Shown one piece after another: positions 54,689-64,000 of a DNA stretch of 64,000 bases (positions are counted from its first letter, which is position 1; each line of letters begins with the position of its first letter). Position numbers and translations under genes: made by a program. Origin of the DNA: Candidatus Latescibacterota bacterium (lineage in GTDB: Bacteria; JAAXHH01); NCBI GenBank assembly GCA_022822725.1, contig JAJEAN010000006.1, forward strand, positions 1-64,000. The letters are read 5' to 3'. Below the pieces are notes generated by a model that did no database searches, was not told the DNA's origin, and worked only from the letters and a program-made list of their open reading frames with translations.

Positions 54689-56577
54689 CGGTTCCCGGAT
54701 AGCTGAGATTCTATGGATTCGATACCGTTCCGGGCCTTGTCGACCAGGTCTCCGGCATGCTCCGCCGTTTGCGCCGTCGGGGCGAACCGGACCAGGTCGC
54801 AGGCGTCCAGGCAGTCCCTGACCCGGGCGGCCGCTTCTTCGTCCACACCCCGTTCCCGGAGCAGTTCGACGACGCGGGGCGAGGTCAGGCCGGCTGTCGG
54901 CAGGTTGCACTTGTCGGCGACGTAACCATACAACGCGTTGGAAATCCCGGTGAAGGCCTGATCGAGCGCACCTTGTTCCAGCTGCTCCCGGGACCGGCGC
55001 AACAGGTTCAGGGCGGTGCTTTTCGCCCGACGCCGCCGGGCGAAACCGGTGTCGCGCCGCAGGCGATGGGCGTGGGACCGGTACAGGACCGTCGCCAGAA
55101 TCGCCGCAACGGGCAGGACGTGCAGCAGCAGGTACCAGGTCGACCGGAAGAGGACCTCGCCCTGGTCGCCCAGGAAAACCGATTCGGGTTTGATGTACTG
55201 GATATCTTCGCGGATCTGCCGCACGACCGATCTGTGCGGCATGCCGACGACGGCCGCCTGCGTGCCGCTGGCCGGCAGGACGGTTATCGTTACCGGATCG
55301 GTGGCCGCAACCCGGTAGGCGTCCGTATCGGGATCGAAGAAGGGAAAGGAAAGCGATGCAATGGTATGGTCGCCGGCTACCGTGGGGATGAGCACGTGTT
55401 CCCAGGTCTTGGTCCCGGAGAACCCCAACCCGCCCGACGCGTATTCCGCCCGGTTCCCGGACTGGTATTCCCTGAAATCGCCGAGCGGCGGCAGTTCGGG
55501 GTCCTCCACGGTCTTCAGGTTGCCTGTTCCGGTCAGCTCGATCGTCAGCGTCACGGGCTGGTTCACTTCCGTGGTCGCATGATCCACCATGGCCTTGAGC
55601 GAGAAGTCGCCCACCGCGTTGCGGAAGCCTTCAGGGCGTCCCTCTACCGGCAGCGGCAGCACCCGAACCGTCTGCTCGCCGGACACCACCCTTATCTGCC
55701 GCGTGCCTGAGAAAAACGTGTCGAAGGGATCGGACAGGAAACTGTCGAAGAGGCTTCTGTGGGATCGTTCGGCCTGCACGTCACAGATCATCGACAGCGG
55801 CTCGAGTTTCAGTTCCCCCGTCACGGTGGGGAAGAGGGCGATCTCGCGCAGCTTCGCGACAGCGTATCTCCGGCCGCCGATGATCTCTTCCATGAAGTCC
55901 AGGTGATGGGCGGAGAAGAGCTCCTCCAGCCAGAAGCCGGTGTAGGAGGGGACCACGTCGTAACGGGCGTTCGACAGGCCCAGACGGGTATACAGCGTAT
56001 AGGTGACCGTCACCTGCTCACCCAGGTAGGCCCGCTTCTTGTCCAGGGTGGTCCGGATGTACACCGTGTCCTCCAGGTCCGGCGTACCCGCGGCGTCCTG
56101 CGACGGACTCGCGGCCGTGGACGATGAACCGCCGGACGGCGCGGCGCGGGTTGCGCCCGGTTGCGAAGAACCCGGCGCGCCCGTGGTAACCTCGATCGTG
56201 ATAGGCGTCGTTTCGTGGGTGACGCCTTCAAGCGTCACTTCGGCCGCGTCGATGACGAAGGAACCCGTCCTCCGCGGTTTCAACTGGTAGATGAACCGCA
56301 CCGACCGGGAGGAGGTCAGCTGGCCGTTAACCAGGTTGAAGCTCGAGGAGGTAGAGGAGGTACTGCCGATAATGATGAACGGCTGCAAGTCGGGCAGCAC
56401 GGGATTCGGGACGTCGCCGAGACCGGACCCGGAAACCGTAACCGTCAGGATCAGCGCCTCGTCGACGGTCACCCGGGTACGGCTCACTTCGGCCGTGACC
56501 GAGATCTCCTGGCCCGGCGCCGCTCGTGCACCGAGAAGCACCAATAGGATGAGACCGGTCCGCATACACCGTTTCAT
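54685..56577 (-). CDS. batD: BatD-family protein
   Basis: 630 residues. Signal peptide (1-22), then serial Ig-like beta-sandwich domains of the BatD family (ISVTAEVSRTRVTVDEALIL, VYIRTTLDKKRAYLGEQVTVTYTLY, VNQPVTLTIELTGTGNLKTV), a TM helix near 480-500 and a cytosolic helical tail. Periplasmic partner of VWA proteins BatA/BatB. Starts 4 bp after the asd stop, so transcriptionally tied to it. Confidence 0.9.
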   Translation of the reverse strand: MKRCMRTGLILLVLLGARAAPGQEISVTAEVSRTRVTVDEALILTVTVSGSGLGDVPNPVLPDLQPFIIIGSTSSTSSSFNLVNGQLTSSRSVRFIYQLKPRRTGSFVIDAAEVTLEGVTHETTPITIEVTTGAPGSSQPGATRAAPSGGSSSTAASPSQDAAGTPDLEDTVYIRTTLDKKRAYLGEQVTVTYTLYTRLGLSNARYDVVPSYTGFWLEELFSAHHLDFMEEIIGGRRYAVAKLREIALFPTVTGELKLEPLSMICDVQAERSHRSLFDSFLSDPFDTFFSGTRQIRVVSGEQTVRVLPLPVEGRPEGFRNAVGDFSLKAMVDHATTEVNQPVTLTIELTGTGNLKTVEDPELPPLGDFREYQSGNRAEYASGGLGFSGTKTWEHVLIPTVAGDHTIASLSFPFFDPDTDAYRVAATDPVTITVLPASGTQAAVVGMPHRSVVRQIREDIQYIKPESVFLGDQGEVLFRSTWYLLLHVLPVAAILATVLYRSHAHRLRRDTGFARRRRAKSTALNLLRRSREQLEQGALDQAFTGISNALYGYVADKCNLPTAGLTSPRVVELLRERGVDEEAAARVRDCLDACDLVRFAPTAQTAEHAGDLVDKARNGIESIESQLSGNR

Positions 56578-56581
56578 GCGC

Positions 56582-57640
56582 TTAATCCAGGTATCCTTGG
56601 GTCCGCAATAGCTCCGCGTTCAGGATGGCCGTACCCGCGGCCCCCCTGACGGTGTTGTGTGAAAGTACCACGAATTTCATGTCAAGCACCGGACAGGGAC
56701 GGATCCGGCCTACCGTCACGGCCATGCCGTTCTCGGCGTCTCGGTCCATTCTCGGCTGCGGCCGGTCCGGTTCGTCGCGTACGATGACCGGGCGCGCGGG
56801 AGCGAAGGGCAGTCCGAGTTCCTGGGGCGGTCCCCGGTGGTTGCGCAGCGCCTCGGCGAGACCGCTCGTATCGGTCTTGTTCTCCAGGGCGACGGAAACG
56901 CATTCCATGTGACCGTCCTGGACGTGTACCCGGTTGCACTGCGCGCTCACGACGATCCCGGCATGCTCGATCCGGTTATCCCTGAATCTGCCCAGCAGCT
57001 TCAGGGTTTCCCGCTCCATCTTGTCTTCTTCTTCCCCGATGTAGGGAAGCACGTTGTCCAGGATCTCGAGGGAGGGCACGCCCGGGTAACCGGCCCCGGA
57101 CAGGGCCTGCAGGGTGGTGACCGCGACCTGCCGTACGCCGAAGCGTTCGACGATCGGCTTGAGCGCCATCGTCAGGCCGATGGTGGAGCAGTTCGGGTTG
57201 GTCGCGATGAACCCGCGGCCATACCCCCTGCGTTTTCGCTGATAGTCGATGATCGCGCAATGGTCGCCGTTGACCTCGGGAACGAGCAGCGGCACGTCCT
57301 CGTCCATGCGGTGGTTCTTCGAATTGCTGACGACGGCGTAGTCGGCCGCCGCGAAGGCCGCCTCGATCGGGCCGGCCACCGCGGAATCCAGGCCCGAGAA
57401 CACCAGGTCGCAGTCCAGTCCCGGTTCGCAAAGCGCAACGGGCAGCGCGTGCACGGCCTCCGGTACCGGCGTGTCCAGCCGCCAGGTCACGGCTTCCGCG
57501 TAGGGTTTGCCGGCCGACCGCTCCGAAGCCGCAAGGGCGGTTATCCTGAACCATGGATGGTCTTCAAGCAACTGGACGAACCGCTGCCCGACCGCCCCGG
57601 TAGCGCCAAGGACCCCTACTTTGATTTCATTCGTCGACAT
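56582..57640 (-). CDS. asd: Aspartate-semialdehyde dehydrogenase
   Basis: 352 residues, archaeal/fungal-type branch. NADP-binding [17 protein letters not shown], catalytic Cys151 ([10 protein letters not shown]) and the later [16 protein letters not shown] with the proton-accepting His. Converts aspartyl phosphate to the semialdehyde for lysine/DAP, threonine and methionine. 27 bp after hom; followed 4 bp later by batD. Confidence 0.96.
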   Translation of the reverse strand: MSTNEIKVGVLGATGAVGQRFVQLLEDHPWFRITALAASERSAGKPYAEAVTWRLDTPVPEAVHALPVALCEPGLDCDLVFSGLDSAVAGPIEAAFAAADYAVVSNSKNHRMDEDVPLLVPEVNGDHCAIIDYQRKRRGYGRGFIATNPNCSTIGLTMALKPIVERFGVRQVAVTTLQALSGAGYPGVPSLEILDNVLPYIGEEEDKMERETLKLLGRFRDNRIEHAGIVVSAQCNRVHVQDGHMECVSVALENKTDTSGLAEALRNHRGPPQELGLPFAPARPVIVRDEPDRPQPRMDRDAENGMAVTVGRIRPCPVLDMKFVVLSHNTVRGAAGTAILNAELLRTQGYLD

Positions 57641-57667
57641 TTCATACTCCCGGATCAGGTATGGAGG

Positions 57668-58783
57668 TCATGGATGATTGCCGCCGGGCAGCGCTCTTGC
57701 CGCCTTGATCAGGTCACCGAACAGGCCGCCCGCGGTCACCTCCGGCCCCGCGCCAGGGCCCCGCACGATCAGCGGGTTGTCCCGGTACCGCTCCGTGGTG
57801 CACACGACCATGTTGTCCGGACCGGCCAGGCTTCCCAGGGGACTTTCCCGTTCCACGTTTTCGAGGCCTACCCGGCACGTGCCGTCTCCCACCGTGGCGA
57901 CGTACCGCAACACCTGCCCTCGCTCCTCGCCGGATTCGACCCGTTGCGCGTATGCCGCGTCTTCGCCGGTCAGCATCTCCATGAACGCCTCTACCGACGG
58001 CGCGTCCAGCAGCGCGCCGGAGACCATGCCTTCGACTTCCAGGTCGTCGAGTTCAAGGCGGTATCCGATCTCACGGGCCAGGATCAGGGCCTTTCTGGCC
58101 ACGTCCATCCCGTTCAGGTCGTCCCGTGGATCGGGTTCGGTGTACCCGAGTTCCTTCGCCTCCCGTACGATCTCCGAGAAGGTCCGGCCGCGGTCGAGCT
58201 GGGAACAGATGTATCCCAGCGTGCCGCTCAGGCATCCCGCGATCCGTGTGACCACGTCCCCGGTGTCCACCAGTTCCCTTACGGTGCTGACGATGGGCAG
58301 GCCGGCGCCGGCGGTCGTTTCGTACCAGTACCGCATCCGGCTTGCGCGGCCCAGTTGCCGGATCTCTTCGTAGGCGATGCTCCGGTCGGTAATGGGCTTC
58401 TTGTTGGCCGTCACGACCGGGACGCCCTTTCGAAGGCAGGCCAGGTGCACTTCCGTCATCTCGGCGGACGTGGTGTCGACTACGCACAGGTTCCCAGGTG
58501 GATCGCCCGGATCACCCAGCAGCCGATCGATCATGGCGTCCGCGCCCGGGTAGTCCTCGCGCAGGTCCCCGGCTTCCAGCAACCGGTCCAGTCCGCCGGG
58601 GCCGCTTAACGCCGTGTTGAGTCCCCCCGGATCGAACACCAGTTGGTTCCGGCCGCAGATGCCGATGTATTCGAAAGAAAGGCCAGTGGCTTCGGCCAGG
58701 GAACCGGCGCGGTCCGCCACCTGCCGGATCAAGGCGCCGCCGATATTGCCCTTGCCGAATTGAAAAAGCTTAATCGTACTCAA
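57668..58783 (-). CDS. hom: Homoserine dehydrogenase
   Basis: 371 residues. NAD(P)-binding [40 protein letters not shown] and the catalytic [27 protein letters not shown]. No C-terminal ACT domain, so feedback control is probably exerted on the aspartate kinase. Overlaps lysC by 14 nt. Reduces aspartate semialdehyde to homoserine. Confidence 0.95.
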   Translation of the reverse strand: MSTIKLFQFGKGNIGGALIRQVADRAGSLAEATGLSFEYIGICGRNQLVFDPGGLNTALSGPGGLDRLLEAGDLREDYPGADAMIDRLLGDPGDPPGNLCVVDTTSAEMTEVHLACLRKGVPVVTANKKPITDRSIAYEEIRQLGRASRMRYWYETTAGAGLPIVSTVRELVDTGDVVTRIAGCLSGTLGYICSQLDRGRTFSEIVREAKELGYTEPDPRDDLNGMDVARKALILAREIGYRLELDDLEVEGMVSGALLDAPSVEAFMEMLTGEDAAYAQRVESGEERGQVLRYVATVGDGTCRVGLENVERESPLGSLAGPDNMVVCTTERYRDNPLIVRGPGAGPEVTAGGLFGDLIKAARALPGGNHP

Positions 58784-60179
58784 AATCTCCGTCCCCTCCC
58801 AGTTCGAACGACGCGTGCACCAGTTGAACGGTCTTCCGCAGGTCGTCCCGACCGACGATGAATGAAATGTTCAGCTCCGACGAACCCTGGGCAATAGCGA
58901 TGATGTTTATGTCGTGTTCGCCGAGAATGCCGAACGTGCGGGCCGCGATGCCCGGGGTGCCCTTCATGCCGCCGCCGACCACGGCCACCACGGCCAGATC
59001 GGGTTGAACCGAGATCTCCTCCAGGCTGCCTTCGGCGACCTCGTGACGGAACTCCTCGTTCAGCGCCCGGACCGTTCCCGGGCTGTCCCCTTCGCCAACG
59101 ACCAGGCAAATGTCGTGTTCGGAGGAAGCCTGCGTGATCATGACCACCTGGGTCTTGCGGTCCGCCGTGGTTTTGAACAGCCGCGCGTGGGTATCCGGCA
59201 TCCGGCTCAGATTGGTGCCCTGGACCATGATCAGGCAGAGCCGGTCGATACTCGTCACGGCCTTCACGCCCAGTGGTGCGGCGCGGGTGCGCGAAGTGAT
59301 GAGCGTACCGCCGTTTTCGTTCCTGAAGGTGTTTCGTATCCGGATGGGAATCTCCTGTTTCACCGCGGGCAACATGGTCATGGGATGGAGTACCTTCGCG
59401 CCGAAATAGGACATCTCCGAAGCCTCGAGATACGATATCTCCTTGAGGACGCGGGCGTCCTCGACGATCCTCGGATCGGCCGTCATCGCGCCGTCCACGT
59501 CCGTCCAGATCCATACTTCCTCCGCCTGCAGCGCACTGGCGACCAGGGAGGCGGTGTAATCCGATGCGCCTCGCCCGAGGGTCGTGGTCACGCCTTCGTC
59601 GGTGGATCCGATAAATCCCGTTACGATCGGTATGCGGCCGTCCGATACCATCGGCGCCAGGCCCGCCGAAAGCCGCCGTTCCGTCTCGGTGAAATTGACC
59701 TCCGCCTCGGTGTATCGCTCGTTCGTCTTCACATACTCCCGCGCATCGACGGTCAAAGACGACAGGCCGGCCGATCTGAGCGCGGCGGAGACGACGACCA
59801 CGGAAAGGCGCTCGCCGAAGGAGCTGACCAGGTCGGCCGAACGCGGAGACAGCTCCCTGAGCAGCGTTATGCCGTGCAGGATGCCCGACAGTTCGTCGAT
59901 AAGCCCGGCACAGATCTCGAGGGCCCGTTTCCGCTCTTCTCCTACGGCCAGGGCAAGGATCGTCTCGTCATGGCGTTTCCTCAGCGCCGAAAGGGAGGCC
60001 GTGGGCTCCGTTCCTTCGCAGGCCTGCGCGGCCATGGCGCGGAGGGCGTCGGTCACCTTGCTCATGGCGGACAGGACCACCACCAGGCCGTGTTCGCGGT
60101 ACTTTGCTACGATCTCGACGACTTGACGAATGGCCTCCACGCCGCCTACGGAAGTACCGCCGAATTTCATGACGATCAT
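58770..60179 (-). CDS. lysC: Aspartate kinase
   Basis: 469 residues from the ATG at 60179 (MIVMKFGGTSVGG). ATP/aspartate site motifs KFGGTS, SFGERLS, FIGSTDEGVTTTLGRGASDYTA, WTDVDG-MTADPR. Two C-terminal ACT domains (about 320-465) for end-product inhibition. First step of the aspartate family. Follows batC by 107 bp of repeat-filled spacer. Confidence 0.96.
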   Translation of the reverse strand: MIVMKFGGTSVGGVEAIRQVVEIVAKYREHGLVVVLSAMSKVTDALRAMAAQACEGTEPTASLSALRKRHDETILALAVGEERKRALEICAGLIDELSGILHGITLLRELSPRSADLVSSFGERLSVVVVSAALRSAGLSSLTVDAREYVKTNERYTEAEVNFTETERRLSAGLAPMVSDGRIPIVTGFIGSTDEGVTTTLGRGASDYTASLVASALQAEEVWIWTDVDGAMTADPRIVEDARVLKEISYLEASEMSYFGAKVLHPMTMLPAVKQEIPIRIRNTFRNENGGTLITSRTRAAPLGVKAVTSIDRLCLIMVQGTNLSRMPDTHARLFKTTADRKTQVVMITQASSEHDICLVVGEGDSPGTVRALNEEFRHEVAEGSLEEISVQPDLAVVAVVGGGMKGTPGIAARTFGILGEHDINIIAIAQGSSELNISFIVGRDDLRKTVQLVHASFELGGDGDFEYD

Positions 60180-60201
60180 TGGGTTACCTTCGCGACTCCC
60201 T

Positions 60202-60286
60202 GGTCCGTCCGGCACCTGTCCACCCGGCCCCCGGTCCGCCCGGCACCGGTCCACCTGGCCCCCGGTCCGCCCGGCACCGGGACCGG
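60202..60286 (+). repeat. 31-bp minisatellite between batC and lysC
   Basis: GGTCCGCCCGGCACCGGTCC-type units at 60202, 60233 and 60264 (31-bp period), in the spacer upstream of lysC. No riboswitch-like structure is recognised here. Confidence 0.8.
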
Positions 60287-60979
60287 TTACCAGTCTTTCT
60301 CCGGATTGACCTGCGTGGCCTGCTGCCTGCGCAGCCGGCGCTGTATATCCTGCTCGTCTCTGTTCAGGGCGTTCAGCAGCCGTTCCGCCTCTGCCCTGCT
60401 CAGTTCCCCCTCCCGGGGAGGCTGCGCTTCCGGGCTTTCCTTTTCTTCGGGCTCCGGCCCCCCGTCTTCCGGTTCGTCCTGGCCGTCCCGGTTATCCTGG
60501 TCAGCCTGGTCAGGCTGGTCCTGCTGATCCTCCGGGTCCCGCGGCTGGTCCTGCGCTTCCCTGCGTGCCTGCTCCTCCTGCTGCTGAAGCTGCCGCATCA
60601 CGTATTCCAGGTTGTATTTCATGTCGATATCGTCCGGCTTTATTCGCAGACCCGCTTTGTAAGCCTCGACGGACTCCTCCAGCCGGCCCATGCGATAAAG
60701 GCTGTTGCCCATGTTGTACCGGGCCCGGCCACCGACCGGCGCCTCGCCGTCCAGCGCGTTCGCGTAGGCCTGCACGGCAGAGGGATACTGCTCGGAGCGA
60801 TGCAGCGCGTTGCCCCGGTTGTAATGCAATGCCGGGTTCTCGCCGTCTTCTTCCAGCGCTTCGTTATAGGCCGACAGGGCCTCTTCGTATTTTTCCTGCT
60901 GGTACAGTTCGTTGCCGCGGGCGTTCTTCGCGGCCGGCTGCCAGCCGAGAAACAACAGGATGACCAGGATTACGCTCAT
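60287..60979 (-). CDS. batC: BatC-like TPR protein
   Basis: 230 residues. N-terminal hydrophobic anchor (2-14), three or four TPRs (GNELYQQEKYEEALSAYNEAL, LHYNRGNALHRSEQYPSAV, ARYNMGNSLYRMGRLEESVEAY), then an Asp/Gln/Glu-rich disordered stretch (about 145-200, DPEDQQDQPDQADQD). Typical BatC architecture. 18 bp after batB. Confidence 0.88.
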   Translation of the reverse strand: MSVILVILLFLGWQPAAKNARGNELYQQEKYEEALSAYNEALEEDGENPALHYNRGNALHRSEQYPSAVQAYANALDGEAPVGGRARYNMGNSLYRMGRLEESVEAYKAGLRIKPDDIDMKYNLEYVMRQLQQQEEQARREAQDQPRDPEDQQDQPDQADQDNRDGQDEPEDGGPEPEEKESPEAQPPREGELSRAEAERLLNALNRDEQDIQRRLRRQQATQVNPEKDW

Positions 60980-60997
60980 GGCTTCGGGTTCCGTTCC

Positions 60998-62008
60998 CTA
61001 TGATTCGTCGAGCAGGCCGCGGTCCCGGATCACGGTATCGGCGACCAGGAGCAGCAGGCCGAAGAACAATATATACTGGAAACGTTCAACGTACTGCGTA
61101 AATTCTCTGCTCTCGAACTCCGCCTTCTCCAGCGACGCGATGGTGTCGTATACCAGGTCCATCTCGTCTCCACCGGGTGAAGCCCTGTAGTAGGCCCCAC
61201 CGGTTGTTTCCGCGATATGGCGCAGCGTGGACTCGTCCAGCCGGCTCATGACCACTGTGCCGGACCGGTCCCGCATGTGGCCGGCGACCCGGCCGTCTTC
61301 GTCCGTGACCGGTATGGGTACGCCCTGCGGCGTGCCGATGCCCACCACGTAGACGCGAACCCCCTGGGCCGCCAGTTCCGAAGCGACGGCGATGGGGTCC
61401 TCCTGGTGGTCTTCTCCGTCGGTAATGAGCAAGACGGCCTTATACCCCTTGTGATCCTGCCGGAACGACCGGCCCGCGATGCGCAGTGCCTCCGCGATGG
61501 CCGTGCCCTGGGTACCCACGGTCCGGGTATCGATGCCTTCCAGAAAGAGTTCCACGATGCTGTAATCGGTGGTCAGCGGACACTGGAGGAAAGCGGACCC
61601 GGCAAATACCACCAGTCCGATGCGGTCGTTCCGAAGCTTCCCTACCAGGGACCGGACGGCGAATTTGGCCCGTACGAGTCGGTTCGGCCGGACATCCTCG
61701 GCCAGCATGCTGTTGGAAACGTCCAGCACGGCCATGACCGAGAACCCGGTCTGGCGCACGGTTTCGGACCGGGTCCCGAACTGCGGGCGGGCGAGCGCCA
61801 GAACGAAACAGACCAGGGCAAGGAGCACGAGCGCCGCCTTGACCGACTGTCTTCTCGCCACGGTTGAACGGGAGAGCCTGCCGATCAGTTCCGGTTCTCC
61901 CAGCTGCCTGAGTGCTTCGCGTCTCCGCCGGAAACGCGCGGCGTAGAACAGCACGAGCAGGGGCGCGGCCGCCAGAAGATAAAGGTATTCAGGTTGTGCA
62001 AACTGCAT
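60998..62008 (-). CDS. batB: BatB-family von Willebrand A domain protein
   Basis: 336 residues. Two N-terminal TM helices (about 8-24 and 57-73), a periplasmic VWA with MIDAS D96-x-S98-x-S100 (LDVSNSMLAEDV), LLITDGEDHQED, and a C-terminal TM helix (about 312-328). Paralogue of the adjacent BatA. Forms membrane complexes with BatA/BatD, often linked to a MoxR ATPase. Confidence 0.92.
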   Translation of the reverse strand: MQFAQPEYLYLLAAAPLLVLFYAARFRRRREALRQLGEPELIGRLSRSTVARRQSVKAALVLLALVCFVLALARPQFGTRSETVRQTGFSVMAVLDVSNSMLAEDVRPNRLVRAKFAVRSLVGKLRNDRIGLVVFAGSAFLQCPLTTDYSIVELFLEGIDTRTVGTQGTAIAEALRIAGRSFRQDHKGYKAVLLITDGEDHQEDPIAVASELAAQGVRVYVVGIGTPQGVPIPVTDEDGRVAGHMRDRSGTVVMSRLDESTLRHIAETTGGAYYRASPGGDEMDLVYDTIASLEKAEFESREFTQYVERFQYILFFGLLLLVADTVIRDRGLLDES

Positions 62009-62050
62009 GTCGGCTCCTCGGCCCGTACACCCGCCACCGGGCCCTGCGTG

Positions 62051-63058
62051 CTACGGCAGCCTTCTCAGCCGGGTGTGCGACAGCGCGATATCCGCCAGTA
62101 CGAGAAACAGGGCCGGCAACAGGAAATACCCGAACAGCTCGGTGTACCTCGAGTAGGCGATGACCCTCATCTCCGTGCGTTCCAGCGCGTCTATCCGCTG
62201 GTAGATGTGGGACAGCATCTCGGCATCGGTCGCCTTGAAATAGAACCCTCCCGTGATCCGCGCGACCTCCCTGAGGGTTCCTTCATCGATTTCCGTAAGG
62301 GCGAGGCTGCCGTCGCGGTTGCGTGCGTACGTACGGCCCAGCACGGGGTCGTCGACCGGGATGGGCGCGCCGCCTTCTTTCCCGATGCCGATGGAGTAGA
62401 TCCTGATCCCCAGCGCGTCGGCCGCCTTGGCCGCGGTGATCGGATCGATCGCCCCCGTGTTGTTCACGCCGTCGGTAAGCAGAATGACCACTTTGCTTTC
62501 GGCGGTGCTCTGCCGCAGCCGGTTGACGGAATTGGCGATGCCCATCCCGATGGCCGTACCGTCTTCGGTCAGCCCGATCTCCACCTGGTCCAGCAGGCCG
62601 AGCAGCACGTCGTAGTCCAGCGTCAGCGGGCACTGCGTGAAGCTTCGTCCCGCGAAGACCACCATGCCGATCCGGTCGTTCGTCCGTTCACGGATAAAGT
62701 CGGAAATCACGGACTTGGCCACGTAAAGCCGGTTGCGGGGCTTGTAGTCCTCCGCCCCCATGCTCCCGGAAATATCGAGGGCCAGAATGATGTCGATTCC
62801 CTCCGTCATCACTTCGGCGCCTTCGGTACCCGTCTGCGGGCGCGCCAGGGCGAGGATGGCCAGGCCGATAGCCATGGTGCGCAGCGCGATGGGAACGTGG
62901 CGGTACTTCAGCACGGACGCGGGTTTCAACCGGTTGACAAAGGAAATGTCCGAAAAGCTCAGCCCGCCCCGGCGTGCCTTCGAATGACGGCGGTACATCC
63001 ACAGGAGTACCGGGAGGATCAGGATCAGCACCAGGATCACGGGAGTGGAAAAAAACAT
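62051..63058 (-). CDS. batA: BatA-family von Willebrand A domain protein
   Basis: 335 residues from the ATG at 63058; the frame is open upstream through repeats of the neighbouring gene and is rejected. TM helices at about 5-21 and 58-73, MIDAS D95-x-S97-x-S99 (LALDISGSMGAED), VILLTDGVNNTG, and a C-terminal TM helix. Starts 7 bp after the preceding stop. Confidence 0.92.
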   Translation of the reverse strand: MFFSTPVILVLILILPVLLWMYRRHSKARRGGLSFSDISFVNRLKPASVLKYRHVPIALRTMAIGLAILALARPQTGTEGAEVMTEGIDIILALDISGSMGAEDYKPRNRLYVAKSVISDFIRERTNDRIGMVVFAGRSFTQCPLTLDYDVLLGLLDQVEIGLTEDGTAIGMGIANSVNRLRQSTAESKVVILLTDGVNNTGAIDPITAAKAADALGIRIYSIGIGKEGGAPIPVDDPVLGRTYARNRDGSLALTEIDEGTLREVARITGGFYFKATDAEMLSHIYQRIDALERTEMRVIAYSRYTELFGYFLLPALFLVLADIALSHTRLRRLP

Positions 63059-63065
63059 GGCGGAC

Positions 63066-64000
63066 TCAATCCTTTGCCGGTGCCTGCACAGAACCCGCTT
63101 TGCCTTCGGAAGCATCGGCGGCGGCAGGAGCATCGCCGGCGGCCGGAGCACCTTCGGTGGCGTCAGAGCCCGCCTTGCCTTCGGAAGCATCGGCGGCGGC
63201 AGGAGCATCGCCGGCGGCCGGGTTGTCCGGCTCGGCGACTTCCGGCGCTTCGGGTGGACGCGTCAGCTCGACGATCTCCCGTCCTTCCCGCAGAGAAAGC
63301 GACTGCCGATGCGTTTCCGGCGTATACCTGGCGAATTTGACCATATCGCATTCTTCGAAAAGTTCCCGGACGACCCGGGATTCTTCGTGGCCGACCTGTA
63401 GCGCGTTCAATGCCGCCAGCAGTTCGGCGGTCGTGAATTCCATCGCGGCTATCCCGTATCGCCCGGACAGGTACCGGCGCAGGATCTCCGACAGCGCGGA
63501 ATAGTGCGCTTTCACGCGTCCCTGGTCCAGCCACCCCTTAAGGGCCAGGCGTTCCAGTTCTTCCAGGGCGATCTCTTCGGGCGGTCGCTTGATCGCCGGT
63601 ACCGTACCATGCGGGTCTTCCCGGTTCTTCCGGCGCCTGATGTACATGAATACGGCCGCCGCGATCGCGAGCAATACCAGTCCCGCGATCAGCCAGAAAT
63701 ACCAGGGCGCCCCGCCGGGGACGTCCACCGGGGACTTCAGGTCGCGTATGTCCGCGGCGTCATCATCGATCACGCTGACGACGGAAAACGGAATGGCATT
63801 CGATTCGGCGGAGATCTCGGTGCCGTCCGACAGGACGCACTTGAGCGAAAAGGGCGGGATGGCATGCTCGCCCGTCCGGTACAGGGTGAGTTCGTACCGG
63901 AGCAGATCGATGTTCGTGCCGCCGGGTCCGGACAGAGGTCCCGCATGCTCGTAGGACAGGAGATCGAAACCTTCCGGGGGCGTCCCGGATTCCGGCCATT
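63066..64000 (-). CDS. Bat-operon membrane protein with Ig-like ectodomain (partial at right edge)
   Basis: The frame is open from the window edge to a stop at 63066; the start is outside. The visible 311 codons contain a BatD-like beta-sandwich end (HAIPPFSLKCVLSDGTEISAE, SNAIPFSVVSVIDDDAADIR), one TM helix (WYFWLIAGLVLLAIAAAVFMY), a conserved cytosolic helical domain (EELERLALKGWLDQGRVKAHY, EILRRYLSGRYGIAAMEFTTAELL) and a repeated AAGDAPAAADASEGKAGS tail. Resembles the DUF4381/BatD-like proteins found before batA. moxR and DUF58 genes may lie beyond the edge. Confidence 0.85.
   Translation of the reverse strand, partial: WPESGTPPEGFDLLSYEHAGPLSGPGGTNIDLLRYELTLYRTGEHAIPPFSLKCVLSDGTEISAESNAIPFSVVSVIDDDAADIRDLKSPVDVPGGAPWYFWLIAGLVLLAIAAAVFMYIRRRKNREDPHGTVPAIKRPPEEIALEELERLALKGWLDQGRVKAHYSALSEILRRYLSGRYGIAAMEFTTAELLAALNALQVGHEESRVVRELFEECDMVKFARYTPETHRQSLSLREGREIVELTRPPEAPEVAEPDNPAAGDAPAAADASEGKAGSDATEGAPAAGDAPAAADASEGKAGSVQAPAKD

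Noticed and set aside
60180..60286. Possible lysine riboswitch upstream of lysC
   Set aside because: The spacer is only about 107 bp and consists of a 31-bp GC-rich repeat, too short and lacking the conserved core.

Overview
The window comes from a GC-rich, Gram-negative (diderm) bacterium. It has TonB-dependent uptake, an outer-membrane efflux channel, lipoproteins and a Bat-type VWA operon. Together with a sugar-acid dehydratase / phytanoyl-CoA dioxygenase / TIM-barrel isomerase set, this gene content suggests an uncultured FCB-group lineage, for example Latescibacterota or Gemmatimonadota-like. The phylum is inferred from content only. Most genes have good Shine-Dalgarno sites. GTG and TTG starts are common, and several gene pairs overlap by 4 nt.

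Left part (1-13.4 kb) looks like a phosphate-response region. A minus-strand unit encodes a TonB-dependent receptor and a secreted protein built of near-identical 451-residue tandem units, which runs off the left edge. Two arrays of TGTCA-like half-sites with an exact 11-bp period lie upstream of the receptor. Each stops 10-11 bp before a good -10 box, the architecture of PhoB-activated promoters. Divergent from it is polyphosphate kinase, then two paralogous small membrane proteins, then a PhoB-PhoR two-component pair.

13.6-24.5 kb holds endonuclease III, a PolX/PHP protein whose polymerase aspartates look degenerate, a degenerate receiver, and an iron/manganese module: a DtxR-family repressor, a membrane-anchored DtxR-FeoA fusion, and FeoB split into separate GTPase and permease genes. 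A sulfate-activation operon (cysC-cysD-cysNC) converges on it.

24.8-40 kb holds an RND efflux operon (outer-membrane channel, adaptor, pump), an EndoQ-like PHP nuclease fused to a UvrD helicase with a C-terminal clamp-binding-like motif, exported MsrA, a YtfJ/DUF2953 pair, and a sugar-acid catabolic operon. 40-50 kb carries tRNA-Gly(CCC), ddl, hemW, lepB, lepA, an ECF sigma/anti-sigma pair divergent from DUF6249-like and PspC genes, and surE.

50-64 kb has a frameshifted Ig-like/plant-type LRR lipoprotein, a sulfotransferase, and a long minus-strand array in which lysC-hom-asd (aspartate pathway) is embedded between batA-batB-batC and batD-batE. A recurrent feature of the whole window is short minisatellites (9-31 bp units) in spacers and at gene ends, each locus with its own unit.
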